Below, piece after piece: positions 45,827-53,895 of a stretch of DNA of 64,000 nt. The notes under the pieces are model-generated. The model searched no databases and was not told the origin of the DNA. It saw only the letters and a program-made list of their open reading frames with translations. The stretch comes from Puia sp. (GTDB taxonomy: Bacteria > Bacteroidota > Bacteroidia > Chitinophagales > Chitinophagaceae). A program made the position numbers and the translations under genes. Each line of letters begins with the position of its first letter. Within the stretch, counting starts at the first letter, position 1. The stretch lies in contig JARLGZ010000122.1 in the NCBI GenBank assembly GCA_031292515.1, forward strand, positions 1-64,000, given 5' to 3'.

Positions 45827-47287
45827 TCAAAAGCTGTAGCCAACGCGAAACTTGAAGGGCTGCGTTCTCGGTACCTGGTCAGCACTTAAAAAATCCCATA
45901 AGAGTTGCAGGTTGGTCTTTTTGAAGACCCTGGTTTTCATAGAGACGATCTTGCTGACGCCAATCAACCCGCTTTGGCTCCACGACTTTAGGGCAAGCGT
46001 TTGAGAAAGATCGCTTTGGACAGGTTGGTAGTTATACTCAAATCCGCCGCTCAAAAAGAAGCTTTTCTTCGCCTGAATATTGGCGAAGCTTCGAAGACCG
46101 ATCCCCTGACTGCTTAGGCTCGCGTGCTGGAAACTGCTACCGAATCCGATTTTATAGCTGGCGCCCAGGCCAATGGTATTTTGATCTGTCATCTTGTAAG
46201 CGATCGATAGCCCCAGGTCGGTTGTTACGGGATAGTAGTAAGCGGAACTTTGCGTTTGTACATTGGTGCCGTATTCGAGACGCTGAAAAAATGTTTTCGT
46301 CTTTACATTTTGGGGTTTGAAATTGGGCATGTCCATCGTGCCTCCTCCCGCGCCCATCGAGCTGATTTTGTTTTGCATGTTGGTAATGTCCTGGCTGGCG
46401 GTTTGCAAGCTGCTCTGCACAGCACCGGCGGCGCTGGGTCCTCCGGAGCCTACCTGGTTTTGGATCATGGAGAGTACCTGGTCCCGGGTTTGCATCCCCG
46501 TCAGGGCGTCAGGGGACCCATAGTTGGACGGGACACCGAACAGGCCGGCGAGAAAGGAGTTGGTCTTCATAAAAGAGGCAAAAGCAGGGAGTTTGCATAA
46601 TACGGACAGCGCTTCCTGCAACATCTTCCCGGGGTCGTTTAAGTCCTCGCGATACTGACGGACCTGGACGCTGTAATAATATAGCTGCTTATTATAGTTG
46701 TCGAGGATGCCATTTGCACCGGGCGGAGGACTTTCATAGCCAAGCAGGCATTGCCGGATTTGTTCTTTTCGCTGTTGAATGAACTGTTTGATTTCATCGG
46801 CGTCTAAGAGTTTCGCTTGCAATTGCTGCAACTGCGCCAGGGAGTTTTGCATGCCCGCAGGAAGAGCTCTCGCTGCCCCGAAGAGTTGCGGATTCTTGTT
46901 TAAAAAGGCCAGCGAGACCCGCAACGAATCCGCATAGGGCAGGTATTCCGGTCCCATGGAATGAACGATACGGGAACTGTCGTTCTTCAGTTTTTGGATA
47001 TAGGCAGCATATTGTTGCTGGGGGTCATTTCCATACAGGGCGGCCGCTTTGGCCGAATCTTGCGCGTATAATTTCGTTTTTAATCTCCTTTCTTTCCTGC
47101 TCAGACTGGTGAGGTATTTTTCCGTTTGTCGGGTAAGTTGATCGTCCAGGGACACCGTCTTTTGGTTGATTTTGGTAAAGAACCTGGAAGGGAAATCGAC
47201 AGCCTTACCGGTGAGATCCTGCTGATCTTGGGAGAATGTAGGCTGGGTGCATATTAGCAGTACCCACAGCATAGTAAGGTATCTCAT
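45827..47287 (-). CDS. Coiled-coil plus outer-membrane beta-barrel protein
   Basis: 486 residues from ATG 47287 (MRYLTMLWVLLICTQPTFSQ is a signal peptide); an upstream ATG at 47332 only adds a polar lead. Residues about 30-260 are charged and helical with heptad-like spacing (LTRQTEKYLTSLSRKERRLK; LAQLQQLQAKLLDADEIKQF). About 285-315 is a Gly/Ala/Ser-rich linker with a further helix. About 320-486 alternates polar and hydrophobic residues (GLSIAYKMTDQNTIGLGASY, FFLSGGFEYNYQP) and ends FKFRVGYSF, a terminal aromatic typical of outer-membrane barrels. No known family recognised. First gene of the toxin operon, so a candidate exporter or surface anchor for it. Confidence 0.7.
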   Translation of the reverse strand: MRYLTMLWVLLICTQPTFSQDQQDLTGKAVDFPSRFFTKINQKTVSLDDQLTRQTEKYLTSLSRKERRLKTKLYAQDSAKAAALYGNDPQQQYAAYIQKLKNDSSRIVHSMGPEYLPYADSLRVSLAFLNKNPQLFGAARALPAGMQNSLAQLQQLQAKLLDADEIKQFIQQRKEQIRQCLLGYESPPPGANGILDNYNKQLYYYSVQVRQYREDLNDPGKMLQEALSVLCKLPAFASFMKTNSFLAGLFGVPSNYGSPDALTGMQTRDQVLSMIQNQVGSGGPSAAGAVQSSLQTASQDITNMQNKISSMGAGGGTMDMPNFKPQNVKTKTFFQRLEYGTNVQTQSSAYYYPVTTDLGLSIAYKMTDQNTIGLGASYKIGFGSSFQHASLSSQGIGLRSFANIQAKKSFFLSGGFEYNYQPVQSDLSQTLALKSWSQSGLIGVSKIVSMKTRVFKKTNLQLLWDFLSADQVPRTQPFKFRVGYSF

Positions 47288-47407
47288 AAGCAAGGCGGTT
47301 AGATGGTGAAGGGGAAAATTGGTAATCGGCAAATACTGGCGGGTACAACTCTAATGTAGCTATCCCTGTTGAAAAAATAAATTTCTGTCCGTTGTCTAGG
47401 AGAACCG

Positions 47408-47415
47408 CAAACGTA
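47408..47415 (-). promoter_or_regulatory. Candidate -7 box of the toxin operon
   Basis: TACGTTTG on the minus strand fits TAnnTTTG. The -33 position is AT-rich without a clear TTTG, so the promoter may need an activator. Confidence 0.4.
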
Positions 47416-47490
47416 TATTTATTAATATTATATTATAATACCAGTAAGGCATATAGACGATAATTGGTTTTAAAAGCTGCTTAAAAAAAC

Positions 47491-47524
47491 GGTGTTTTAA
47501 CGCGAAAAAAGGGTGTTTTAACGC
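47491..47524. promoter_or_regulatory. Direct repeat GGTGTTTTAACGC, 21 bp apart
   Basis: Exact copies at 47491-47503 and 47512-47524, spaced two helical turns, about 80-110 bp upstream of the candidate -7 box. The second copy can also fold as GGGTGTT/AACGCCC. A typical layout for an activator or response-regulator site on the toxin operon. Confidence 0.5.
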
Positions 47525-48128
47525 CCGGAATTACCCGCTTTAAAACGGGTATATTTCTGCTTTTTTAAATCAACAGTCAAATAGGTAGTCCTTTCATCTT
47601 TCGAATGAATTGGTTGGTAGCCAGAATTTGGGGCTATAGATACAGAATTCCGAAAAGAGAAATGAACTTGGAAAGTTATATACAGTTGAGCGGATTGGGG
47701 AAGTTATGTCTTACTAATATAAAAACCTTTATTGTCTGTAGGTGATTGGTTTTCCTCTCTTACTTCCCATTTTGTCCGTCATTAGCGCCTGAGAATAAAC
47801 GTAGAGAGTCAACAGCCTAATGGTGAAAGAAGATTTTCTCTAGGTAGCAAAAAAATGTAAACTAACCCGAGCCAAAGCCTTATGAACAAAGGTACATAAT
47901 CTGCACCTAATCTGAAATTAGTAAAATATATGAATATTCTAAAACGATTATTTTATGATAAACCGCATCTACAGCCATACTGCTATTCATTTTTGGAAAT
48001 AGTACGGTCCTCCAACAAATCTACTTGTTATTTTCAAACAAAGTTTCTGGCCGGATTTCTCCCTGGTCTTATTGCACTCTGATAGATGCCCTTTTTTGGA
48101 GGCGACCTTTGGAAAACAATTTAAAAAC

Positions 48129-48329
48129 ATGGCAAAGGTAATTCCGCTGTTCACCCACAAAAAGAAGACAAGCCGTTTTCATCCGGTGACCAATGAAGAA
48201 TTGCAAAGTTTTAAGACGGAACTAAAAAACGAGATTGTCAAGGCAGTTAAGATCTCGCTCAAAAAACAAATGAAGACTAACCGACCAGATAAAAGAGGTT
48301 ATCATGGTCGTCCGGATACTTCCTGGTAA
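48129..48329 (+). CDS. Small hypothetical protein
   Basis: 66 residues from ATG 48129 (MAKVIPLFTHKKKTSRFHPV). Basic, with one amphipathic helix (NEELQSFKTELKNEIVKAVK) and a Lys/Arg-rich tail. Not recognised. Small basic proteins of this sort are frequent in Bacteroidota mobile elements. It precedes the 83-residue gene in the same direction. Confidence 0.5.
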   Translation: MAKVIPLFTHKKKTSRFHPVTNEELQSFKTELKNEIVKAVKISLKKQMKTNRPDKRGYHGRPDTSW

Positions 48330-48437
48330 AAGAACGGGATTGCGGGTTTTTAAATGAGATCGTCCACGTGACAGGGAACAGGAAATACCGACAGCCAGCA
48401 TAGTCTGCTATTATTCATCGATTAAACGATCTTCATC

Positions 48438-48689
48438 ATGAAACAGGTAATGGCTGAAGAAGCGCTATTTGACCATCACATATCTCCTCAAATGGAGGAG
48501 GTCAAGGTATACTTTTCCAAAAAGGGAATGCCGGAAAATGAGGCTGAGGACTTTTTCTTTGTATATGAGCACCGACATTGGAAATGCAGAAAAAGAAACT
48601 TTATCAAGAATTGGAAAGCATTTGCCTATCGATGGGTTGTATCCGTCTGGAAAGCAAATCCGCCTCTTTTTGAAAAAATGGCTCATTAG
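48438..48689 (+). CDS. Small protein with a replication-protein C-terminal-like motif
   Basis: 83 residues. MEEVKVYFSKKGMPENEAED, then FFFVYEHRHWKCRKRNFIKN and WKAFAYRWV follow the pattern (P-x-x-x-EV-x-x-YF-x-x-K-x-x-...-A-x-x-FF-x-x-Y-x-x-x-x-W ... I-K-N-W-K-x-x-x-x-x-W) found at the C-terminus of phage and plasmid replication or helicase-loader proteins. On its own it is more likely a small accessory of a mobile element. Low GC compared with core genes. Confidence 0.55.
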   Translation: MKQVMAEEALFDHHISPQMEEVKVYFSKKGMPENEAEDFFFVYEHRHWKCRKRNFIKNWKAFAYRWVVSVWKANPPLFEKMAH

Positions 48690-48739
48690 CTCATTTTTCC
48701 AATTCATAGTTCATTTTTTAAGACTATATATCTGGCCGC

Positions 48740-48913
48740 ATGTATTATATCTGCAAGTTTTCTGGAACCTGGTCTCTTTATGATGGAACCAATGGAGCAA
48801 ATAAAGTGCTTCAGCCACAGCAAATTGAAATGACAAAGGATCAGAAGGTTTCTGTTTCTATGGCCGCCTGGGGGTATAAGGTTTACGCCCGGCTCCCGAG
48901 CTCCACCGGATAG
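48740..48913 (+). pseudogene. Remnant of a GH13 amylase 3' end with tRNA-like bases
   Basis: 58 codons (MYYICKFSGTWSLYDGTNGA onward) ending QKVSVSMAAWGYKVYARLPS and a stop. The last about 25 residues match the end of the intact amylase (DQTVSMPAWGYKVLFRLCSS). The final 24 bp, CGGCTCCCGAGCTCCACCGG then ATAG, align with CGGCTCTGTAGCTCAACTGA then ATAG at the tRNA-Arg 5' end. So a second, diverged copy of an amylase end plus tRNA start lies at the far side of the accessory block. No body of the gene remains. Upstream residues differ from the intact amylase, so it may derive from another GH13 gene. Confidence 0.65.
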
Positions 48914-49042
48914 GCCCCTGAATGGGCCCCTGAATATTTTTGTGACCGATGGCTACTTTCAATTCCAAAAGAACGACCGGAAGAAGATTGCAAAAGCGGG
49001 CTGTCAGCCTATCAGGCTGAAAAGAAAAGTGTCAAAAAAAAA

Positions 49043-49082
49043 GGGCATCTCCCGTTCTTTTGCGAACATCGGAGACGCCCTC
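49043..49082 (-). terminator. Terminator of the DegP/Q gene
   Basis: 11-bp outer stem (AGGGCATCTCC with GGAGACGCCCT, one mismatch; 49043-49053 with 49072-49082) with an inner GTTC/GAAC hairpin, followed on the minus strand by a run of nine T. It ends the minus-strand protease gene, 60 nt after its stop. Confidence 0.85.
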
Positions 49083-49142
49083 CTTTATTGATGGAAAGCA
49101 TTCGTTTGAAAAGGGGCGGTTAACCCCTGATCGGGGACTCTT

Positions 49143-50660
49143 TTACTCCCCGCTGGATATTTTCAGGGGGAAGCTATAGACGCCTTCATACCCCGGGAAT
49201 ACTCCTTCGAGTTTTATGGTGCCTGTGGAACCGGCCACGATCTTCTGGAATTCTTCCTTCGACAGGACGTCCTTTCCATTTGCTTTCAGGATGATGAAAC
49301 CTTCCTGGATCCTGGATTTATCCATCAGTCCGTTCTCCTGCACCGACTTGACGACTACGCCGCCTTTTACGCCCATCTCGCCTGCGTCCTTCTTGTCGAG
49401 GGTCTGCAGATCGGCTCCCAACTTATCGAGGGCCGATGTCTTTACGACGGCGGTGGTACCTGTATTGTTCCGCAAGGTGATGGTGACGGTGGACTCTTTT
49501 CCATCCCTTTTATAGGTCAGGTTGATCTTGTCACCAGGACGATAAGTGGCGATCTGTCCGACCATTTCAGCACCTGTGGTGATGGGAACTTCGTTGAGCT
49601 TTGTGATCACGTCTCCTTTTTTGATGCCGGCCTGGAACGCTGCTCCGTCTGCCATGACATCCATCACGTATACCCCTTCGCCGTCTTTGATGCCCAATTC
49701 CTTCTTCTGGTCATCGCTGATATTGTTGCTGGGGTATTGGATGCCCAGGTATGCCCGCTGCGGGGTACCGAATTTCATGATATCGCTGACGATCTTTTTG
49801 ACGATATTGACGGGGATGGTGAAGGAATAACCGGCATACGATCCCGTGGGGGAGGCGATGGCCGAGTTGATGCCGATCAGCTGTCCTTCGGGGTTGATGA
49901 GCGGGCCGCCGCTGTTACCTGGGTTGACGGCTGCGTCTGTCTGTATAAACGATTCGATCGGGGGTGCGCTCTTGCTCTGCCGAGAATTGATATCGAGGGT
50001 CCTGCCTTTGGCGCTGACGATGCCGGCGGTAACCGTGGTTTCGAGGTTCAGCGGATATCCCACCGCGAGTACCCATTGGCCGATCTTGACCTCATCGGAG
50101 TTTCCGTAGAGCAGGAAGGGGAGGCCCTGTGCGTCGATCTTGACGACGGCGATATCGCTGCTGGGATCGGTGCCGACCACTTTGGCCTTGAAAGATTTCC
50201 GGTTGCTGAGGGTGACCGTCACCTCGTCGGCGCCGTCAACCACGTGATTATTCGTGACGATATAGCCGTCGTTGCTGATGATGACGCCGGAACCGGAGGC
50301 CATTTCAGGCATGGAACGCATTCCATTGCCGCCGTTCCCGAAGAAATCGTCCGGGTCGATGCCGAACAGATCGGAGAAGGGGTTGCGATGGGGGAGGTTG
50401 TTGCTGACGGTCCTGACGGTCTTCGTCTTGATATGTACGGTAGCCGGGATGGCCGCGCTGGCGGCATCGGAAAAGTCCACGGGTCCGCTGAGCTGTCTTT
50501 TTTCTCCGTCGAAGAATTTTGCATAGTTGGCTGGTACTTTGCCCGAATCCTGCGAGTAGTAGTAGGTCTTCCCAACCGTGAGATGGCTGTATCCCCACAT
50601 GGTAGCCAGGGCGGTTGCTGCACTGATCAGGACTACGGCCGCTACTTGTTTAAGTTTCAT
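49143..50660 (-). CDS. degP: Do-family periplasmic serine protease (DegP/DegQ/HtrA)
   Basis: 505 residues. N-terminal TM/signal (QVAAVVLISAATALATMWGY), a Gly-rich LA-like loop, then a trypsin-fold domain with His139 (TNNHVVDGADE), Asp169 (SSDIAVVKI) and Ser250 (NPGNSGGPLIN), followed by two PDZ domains (about 305-395: RAYLGIQYPSNNISDD; about 410-500). It degrades or refolds misfolded envelope proteins. Divergent from nothing close; about 260 bp of AT-rich DNA lie upstream, enough for a stress-regulated promoter. Confidence 0.95.
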   Translation of the reverse strand: MKLKQVAAVVLISAATALATMWGYSHLTVGKTYYYSQDSGKVPANYAKFFDGEKRQLSGPVDFSDAASAAIPATVHIKTKTVRTVSNNLPHRNPFSDLFGIDPDDFFGNGGNGMRSMPEMASGSGVIISNDGYIVTNNHVVDGADEVTVTLSNRKSFKAKVVGTDPSSDIAVVKIDAQGLPFLLYGNSDEVKIGQWVLAVGYPLNLETTVTAGIVSAKGRTLDINSRQSKSAPPIESFIQTDAAVNPGNSGGPLINPEGQLIGINSAIASPTGSYAGYSFTIPVNIVKKIVSDIMKFGTPQRAYLGIQYPSNNISDDQKKELGIKDGEGVYVMDVMADGAAFQAGIKKGDVITKLNEVPITTGAEMVGQIATYRPGDKINLTYKRDGKESTVTITLRNNTGTTAVVKTSALDKLGADLQTLDKKDAGEMGVKGGVVVKSVQENGLMDKSRIQEGFIILKANGKDVLSKEEFQKIVAGSTGTIKLEGVFPGYEGVYSFPLKISSGE

Positions 50661-50919
50661 AAATATCCTTTTGTTTTCTTTTTGTTTAACGATAAGATTT
50701 TTTCCAAATTACAATGCTGCTGACGAAATTAACGACAAGGTTTCAAATCTGTTGGCTCCGCCAATTCAGTTTAACAAATAATTTACTAAGCTTTTCGTAG
50801 ATGAGTCGAATTGCAGTTTGCATGCTTTATACAAGTTAAGGATTTTCAATAGCTTATCAAAATAGATTTTTGAATTTTAGGTGGATCCTGTCTTTGCAAA
50901 GCTGCAAATCTTTAAAGGG

Positions 50920-51918
50920 CTACAAAGCCAGTAAAAATTGCAGGGTGTCCACGCCGTCCGCATAATCTGTCAGGGAAGGCTGCTGGGACCGGCCAAAAGG
51001 GACCTTCCCGTGACCCACGATACACTGGATGTCTTCGCTGGAACGGAGGGTATCGGCGGGTGCTTCACCGGCTTTGTAATAGGCCAGGTGCAGAACGCTG
51101 ATCGGCGAGAACACCGAGGGCTCTTCCGCGATCAGGACGACGTCGTTGCTCATATAGTATTTCCGGTTCAGGATGAGAATGGCAAGCTGGTAGTCGTAGT
51201 TGTTCTTGTACTTTGAAAAATCCGCCAGATAATCATATTTTGAAAAGGCTTTCAGGAGGGGGACGAAGTCGTAGTCTTCCGGGGCATAGATCTTGGTGAC
51301 ATTCCTGCAGCCGAGACCGAAATACAGGAAGACGTCGTCCGCCAGTTTTTCCAGTTCAGCCGGCGTTTCGCTGCTGTCCAGGATGGCGACGGAGGTCCTG
51401 TTGCGGCGGATGATGTGCGGATATTTGCCGAAATAATATTCGAAATAGCGGGCCGAGTTGTTGCTCCCGGTGGCGATATAGGCATCGCAGCCGTTTAGCC
51501 TTTCCGCAAAAGAAATGTACCCGCCGGCGGAGGGGTGTGCAGCGATCAGCCGGTCCGCCAGATGCCGGATCAGCGTTTCATCTTTGGAAGAGGGCTTTAT
51601 GACCTGGCGGTGGCCCGACAGGAAGAGGGTCAGAAAATCATGAAATCCGACCAGGGGGATATTGCCGGCCATGACGAGGCCCACGGTTTTTGGAGTCTTG
51701 TTCTCTTCCGGTAATTGATAGGCGCTTGCCCAGGCCATCAGTTTGTCTTTTTGGAGAAACTCCAAGGCGATGTTTCGAACCGCCCTGTCGATGAATTCCG
51801 GGATGAACCAGCCATTCTGCCGGTGGGCCTTGTCCCTGGCCAGCCGCCAGTCCGGGTCGTCCGACAAAAGATAGCCGCCTAATTCCGCCAATAAATTAAT
51901 CCGTTGGTGTAAATGCAT
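50920..51918 (-). CDS. LuxC-type acyl-CoA reductase
   Basis: 332 residues, aldehyde-dehydrogenase-like fold of the LuxC/acyl-CoA reductase family. Seen: TVGLVMAGNIPLVGFHDFLT (cofactor site), IATGSNNSARYFEYYFGKYP, and FLYFGLGCRNVTKIYAPEDY with the catalytic Cys. It reduces fatty acyl-CoA to aldehyde with NADPH; no bioluminescence partner is present, so the role in the cell is open. Divergent from the ferredoxin gene (63 bp). This pairing recurs in Bacteroidota, suggesting the ferredoxin supplies electrons. Confidence 0.88.
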   Translation of the reverse strand: MHLHQRINLLAELGGYLLSDDPDWRLARDKAHRQNGWFIPEFIDRAVRNIALEFLQKDKLMAWASAYQLPEENKTPKTVGLVMAGNIPLVGFHDFLTLFLSGHRQVIKPSSKDETLIRHLADRLIAAHPSAGGYISFAERLNGCDAYIATGSNNSARYFEYYFGKYPHIIRRNRTSVAILDSSETPAELEKLADDVFLYFGLGCRNVTKIYAPEDYDFVPLLKAFSKYDYLADFSKYKNNYDYQLAILILNRKYYMSNDVVLIAEEPSVFSPISVLHLAYYKAGEAPADTLRSSEDIQCIVGHGKVPFGRSQQPSLTDYADGVDTLQFLLAL

Positions 51919-51927
51919 AAATCCTTC

Positions 51928-51935
51928 TATATTTG
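51928..51935 (+). promoter_or_regulatory. Candidate -7 box of the ferredoxin gene
   Basis: TATATTTG fits TAnnTTTG, with TTG 21 bp upstream (51904-51906). Predicted start near 51942, about 40 nt before the ATG. Confidence 0.45.
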
Positions 51936-51981
51936 GGGCTGTAAAATTATACTTTTAATCATCCTCTAATTATTTTTAAAT

Positions 51982-52329
51982 ATGGCTATAAAAATCACCG
52001 AAGAATGTATCAATTGCGGAGCCTGCGAGCCGGAATGCCCCAATAACGCCATTTATGAAGGAGGGGTGGAATGGTCCGTTTCCGACGGGACCAGCGTGAA
52101 AGGGCCTTTTACGCTCCTTGATGGGACCGTCATCGACGCCGCCCAGCGCAATGCACCTGTCAGCGTCGACACCTATTATATTGTCCCCAACAAGTGTACG
52201 GAATGCCAGGGATTCCATGAAGAGCCCCAGTGCGCGGCCGTCTGCCCCGTGGATTGCTGTGTGCCCGACGAAATGTACCGCGAAACGGTGGAAGGGCTGC
52301 TGGCAAAAAAAGAGCGTCTTCACATCTAA
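51982..52329 (+). CDS. 2[4Fe-4S] ferredoxin
   Basis: 115 residues. First cluster binding motif CINCGACEPECPN close to the N-terminus; second CTECQGFHEEPQC...CPVDCC with the longer spacing found in Bacteroidota and FdxA-like ferredoxins. About 40 residues between the halves are enlarged. Soluble low-potential electron carrier. Divergent partner of the acyl-CoA reductase gene. Confidence 0.95.
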   Translation: MAIKITEECINCGACEPECPNNAIYEGGVEWSVSDGTSVKGPFTLLDGTVIDAAQRNAPVSVDTYYIVPNKCTECQGFHEEPQCAAVCPVDCCVPDEMYRETVEGLLAKKERLHI

Positions 52330-52848
52330 GTATGATTTAAGAGGTTCCCGGACGTTTTTTGGACTGTTCAGGGGCAGATTTTGGGACCGTTTCCGGGAGG
52401 TTTTGCGGAACCTTTTGTTTTGGGGTGTGGATAAGTTTCCTGCCGGGATATTGGGAAGACCCGGGAAATTAAATAACTTTCATATATCAAATTGTTTACG
52501 AATGTAGCCCAGTGCTACATGATAATAGGCGGGTGATATTTCCCGTCATATAAGGGTGAAGGGGATTAACCTTCACCTTTCTTATTTTTGCTCCGTGCTT
52601 TTCTGTGATAACGGAGCGCAGCGAACGTTACGAACGAGGCTCTCAACAGTGTTAAGGGACGAAGTTCTGAACCTCCCGGTACTCCCCTGGCAAAGACCTG
52701 CGGATGTCTCCTTCAGATTTTCTATTTGTAGAGGTCGGATTTGTGATGGAGGTGAAATAAATGCTGCCATTACGATCCTCCCCTTCTATAAGACGCACGA
52801 AACCCGGAAGCTTTTTCGTTTATTTGCTGAAAAATAATCTTTCAACAG
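52330..52848. other. Intergenic region with terminator and possible ddl leader
   Basis: 519 bp. A terminator hairpin is at 52555-52577. A TATTTTTG -7-like box follows at 52583-52590, and GCTCCGT/ACGGAGC (52591-52597 with 52612-52618) forms a hairpin at the start of what could be a structured leader of about 240 nt before ddl. No gene found. Confidence 0.45.
52555..52590 (+). terminator. Terminator-like hairpin after the ferredoxin gene
   Basis: 8-bp perfect stem GGTGAAGG/CCTTCACC (52555-52562 with 52570-52577), 7-nt loop, followed by TTTCTTATTTTT. About 225 nt downstream of the ferredoxin stop. Confidence 0.65.
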
Positions 52849-53841
52849 ATGAAACCTATCGTTGCCTTCCTGACCGGCGGCTATTCCGGTGAATCCGTCA
52901 TCTCCTATAAAAGCGCCATCACCATCGAAAATAGCCTGGATTACGACAAATATAAGGTCTATAAAATCGATATCCGTCCGGATGGCTGGTTCCATGAGAC
53001 GAAGGACGGCAAGACGGTAACGGTGGACCGGAACGATTTTACCCTGGGTCTCGGAGGGGAGAAGATCCGGTTTGACGTGATCCTGATGGGGATCCACGGA
53101 ACACCCGGCGAAGATGGAAAACTGCAGGGGTATTTCGATATGCTGAAGCTGCCGTATACGAGTTGTGACGCGGCGACCTCGGCGTTGACATTTAACAAGC
53201 GGTTTACGGTGGCGGTTGCCGCCTTTAATGGCATCCACGTGGCCCGCTCGGTCCTGCTGATCAAAGACCGTTTCGAGAGTGCGGACGAGGTGACCGCCCA
53301 CCTGCAATTCCCTGTGTTCGTGAAACCGAATAACGGAGGTTCCAGTATCGGCACGTCGAGGGTGAATTCGGCTTCCGAAGAACTCGGCGTAGCCATTGAA
53401 AAGGCTTTTGCGGAAGATAGCCAGGTCCTGGTGGAGGAGTTCATCACCGGAAGGGAATTCACGATCGGCGTATTCCGGTCGGGCGGGGAGATCATCACGC
53501 TGCCTATTACGGAGATAAAGAGCAAGAAGGAGTTTTTCGATTTCGAGGCGAAATATATGCCCGGCATGAGCGAGGAGATCACCCCCGCCGTCGTCGGGGA
53601 AGACATCGCGGTGAAGATGAGGATGGCTGCCAAAAAGATCTACCAGGCTTTCAATTGCTGGGGGATCGTACGCATCGACTTTATATACAATGAAGAACGG
53701 GGCCAGCCCTTTATGCTGGAGATCAATACGGTGCCCGGTCAAAGCGAAGCGAGTGTGGTTCCCCAACAGGTGCTGGCCATGGGATGGACCCTCAAAGATT
53801 TCTATTCGGCCCTGATCGATGACGCATTGGCACGAGTTTAG
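52849..53841 (+). CDS. ddl: D-alanine--D-alanine ligase
   Basis: 330 residues, ATP-grasp fold. N-terminal VAFLTGGYSGESVISYKSAI (GG-x-S-x-E substrate loop), GIHGTPGEDGKLQGYFDMLK, FVKPNNGGSSIGTSRV (ATP loop), EEFITGREFTIGV, and FMLEINTVPGQSEASVVPQQ with the metal ligands. It joins two D-Ala for peptidoglycan precursors in the cytoplasm. The PASTA protein follows 54 bp later on the same strand. Confidence 0.96.
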   Translation: MKPIVAFLTGGYSGESVISYKSAITIENSLDYDKYKVYKIDIRPDGWFHETKDGKTVTVDRNDFTLGLGGEKIRFDVILMGIHGTPGEDGKLQGYFDMLKLPYTSCDAATSALTFNKRFTVAVAAFNGIHVARSVLLIKDRFESADEVTAHLQFPVFVKPNNGGSSIGTSRVNSASEELGVAIEKAFAEDSQVLVEEFITGREFTIGVFRSGGEIITLPITEIKSKKEFFDFEAKYMPGMSEEITPAVVGEDIAVKMRMAAKKIYQAFNCWGIVRIDFIYNEERGQPFMLEINTVPGQSEASVVPQQVLAMGWTLKDFYSALIDDALARV

Positions 53842-53895
53842 CGGTGTGTGGCGATATATTTATTATTTTAGACCCGATATATTAAACTTTCCAGC

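Larger units (their letters stand above)
47288..48128. other. Operon promoter region and gene-free stretch
   Basis: 841 bp without a supportable gene. Near the operon it holds a minus-strand TACGTTTG -7 box (complement of 47408-47415), giving a leader of about 110 nt, and the direct repeats at 47491-47524. A hairpin ACCCG/CGGGT lies at about 47533-47550. From 47560 to 48128 it is AT-rich with only short frames. Confidence 0.5.

Noticed and set aside
35083-47287. Type IX or type VI secretion of the Rhs toxin
   Set aside because: No C-terminal sorting domain on any of the proteins and no VgrG, PAAR or sheath genes in the window.
28984-48913. Classic integrative element with att sites in tRNA-Arg
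   Set aside because: No integrase gene, and no exact copy of the tRNA 3' end at the right side; only diverged amylase and tRNA 5' similarity.
49737-50723. 328-codon plus-strand frame over degP
   Set aside because: Opposite to a protease with all catalytic residues; composition is typical of antisense reading of high-GC codons.
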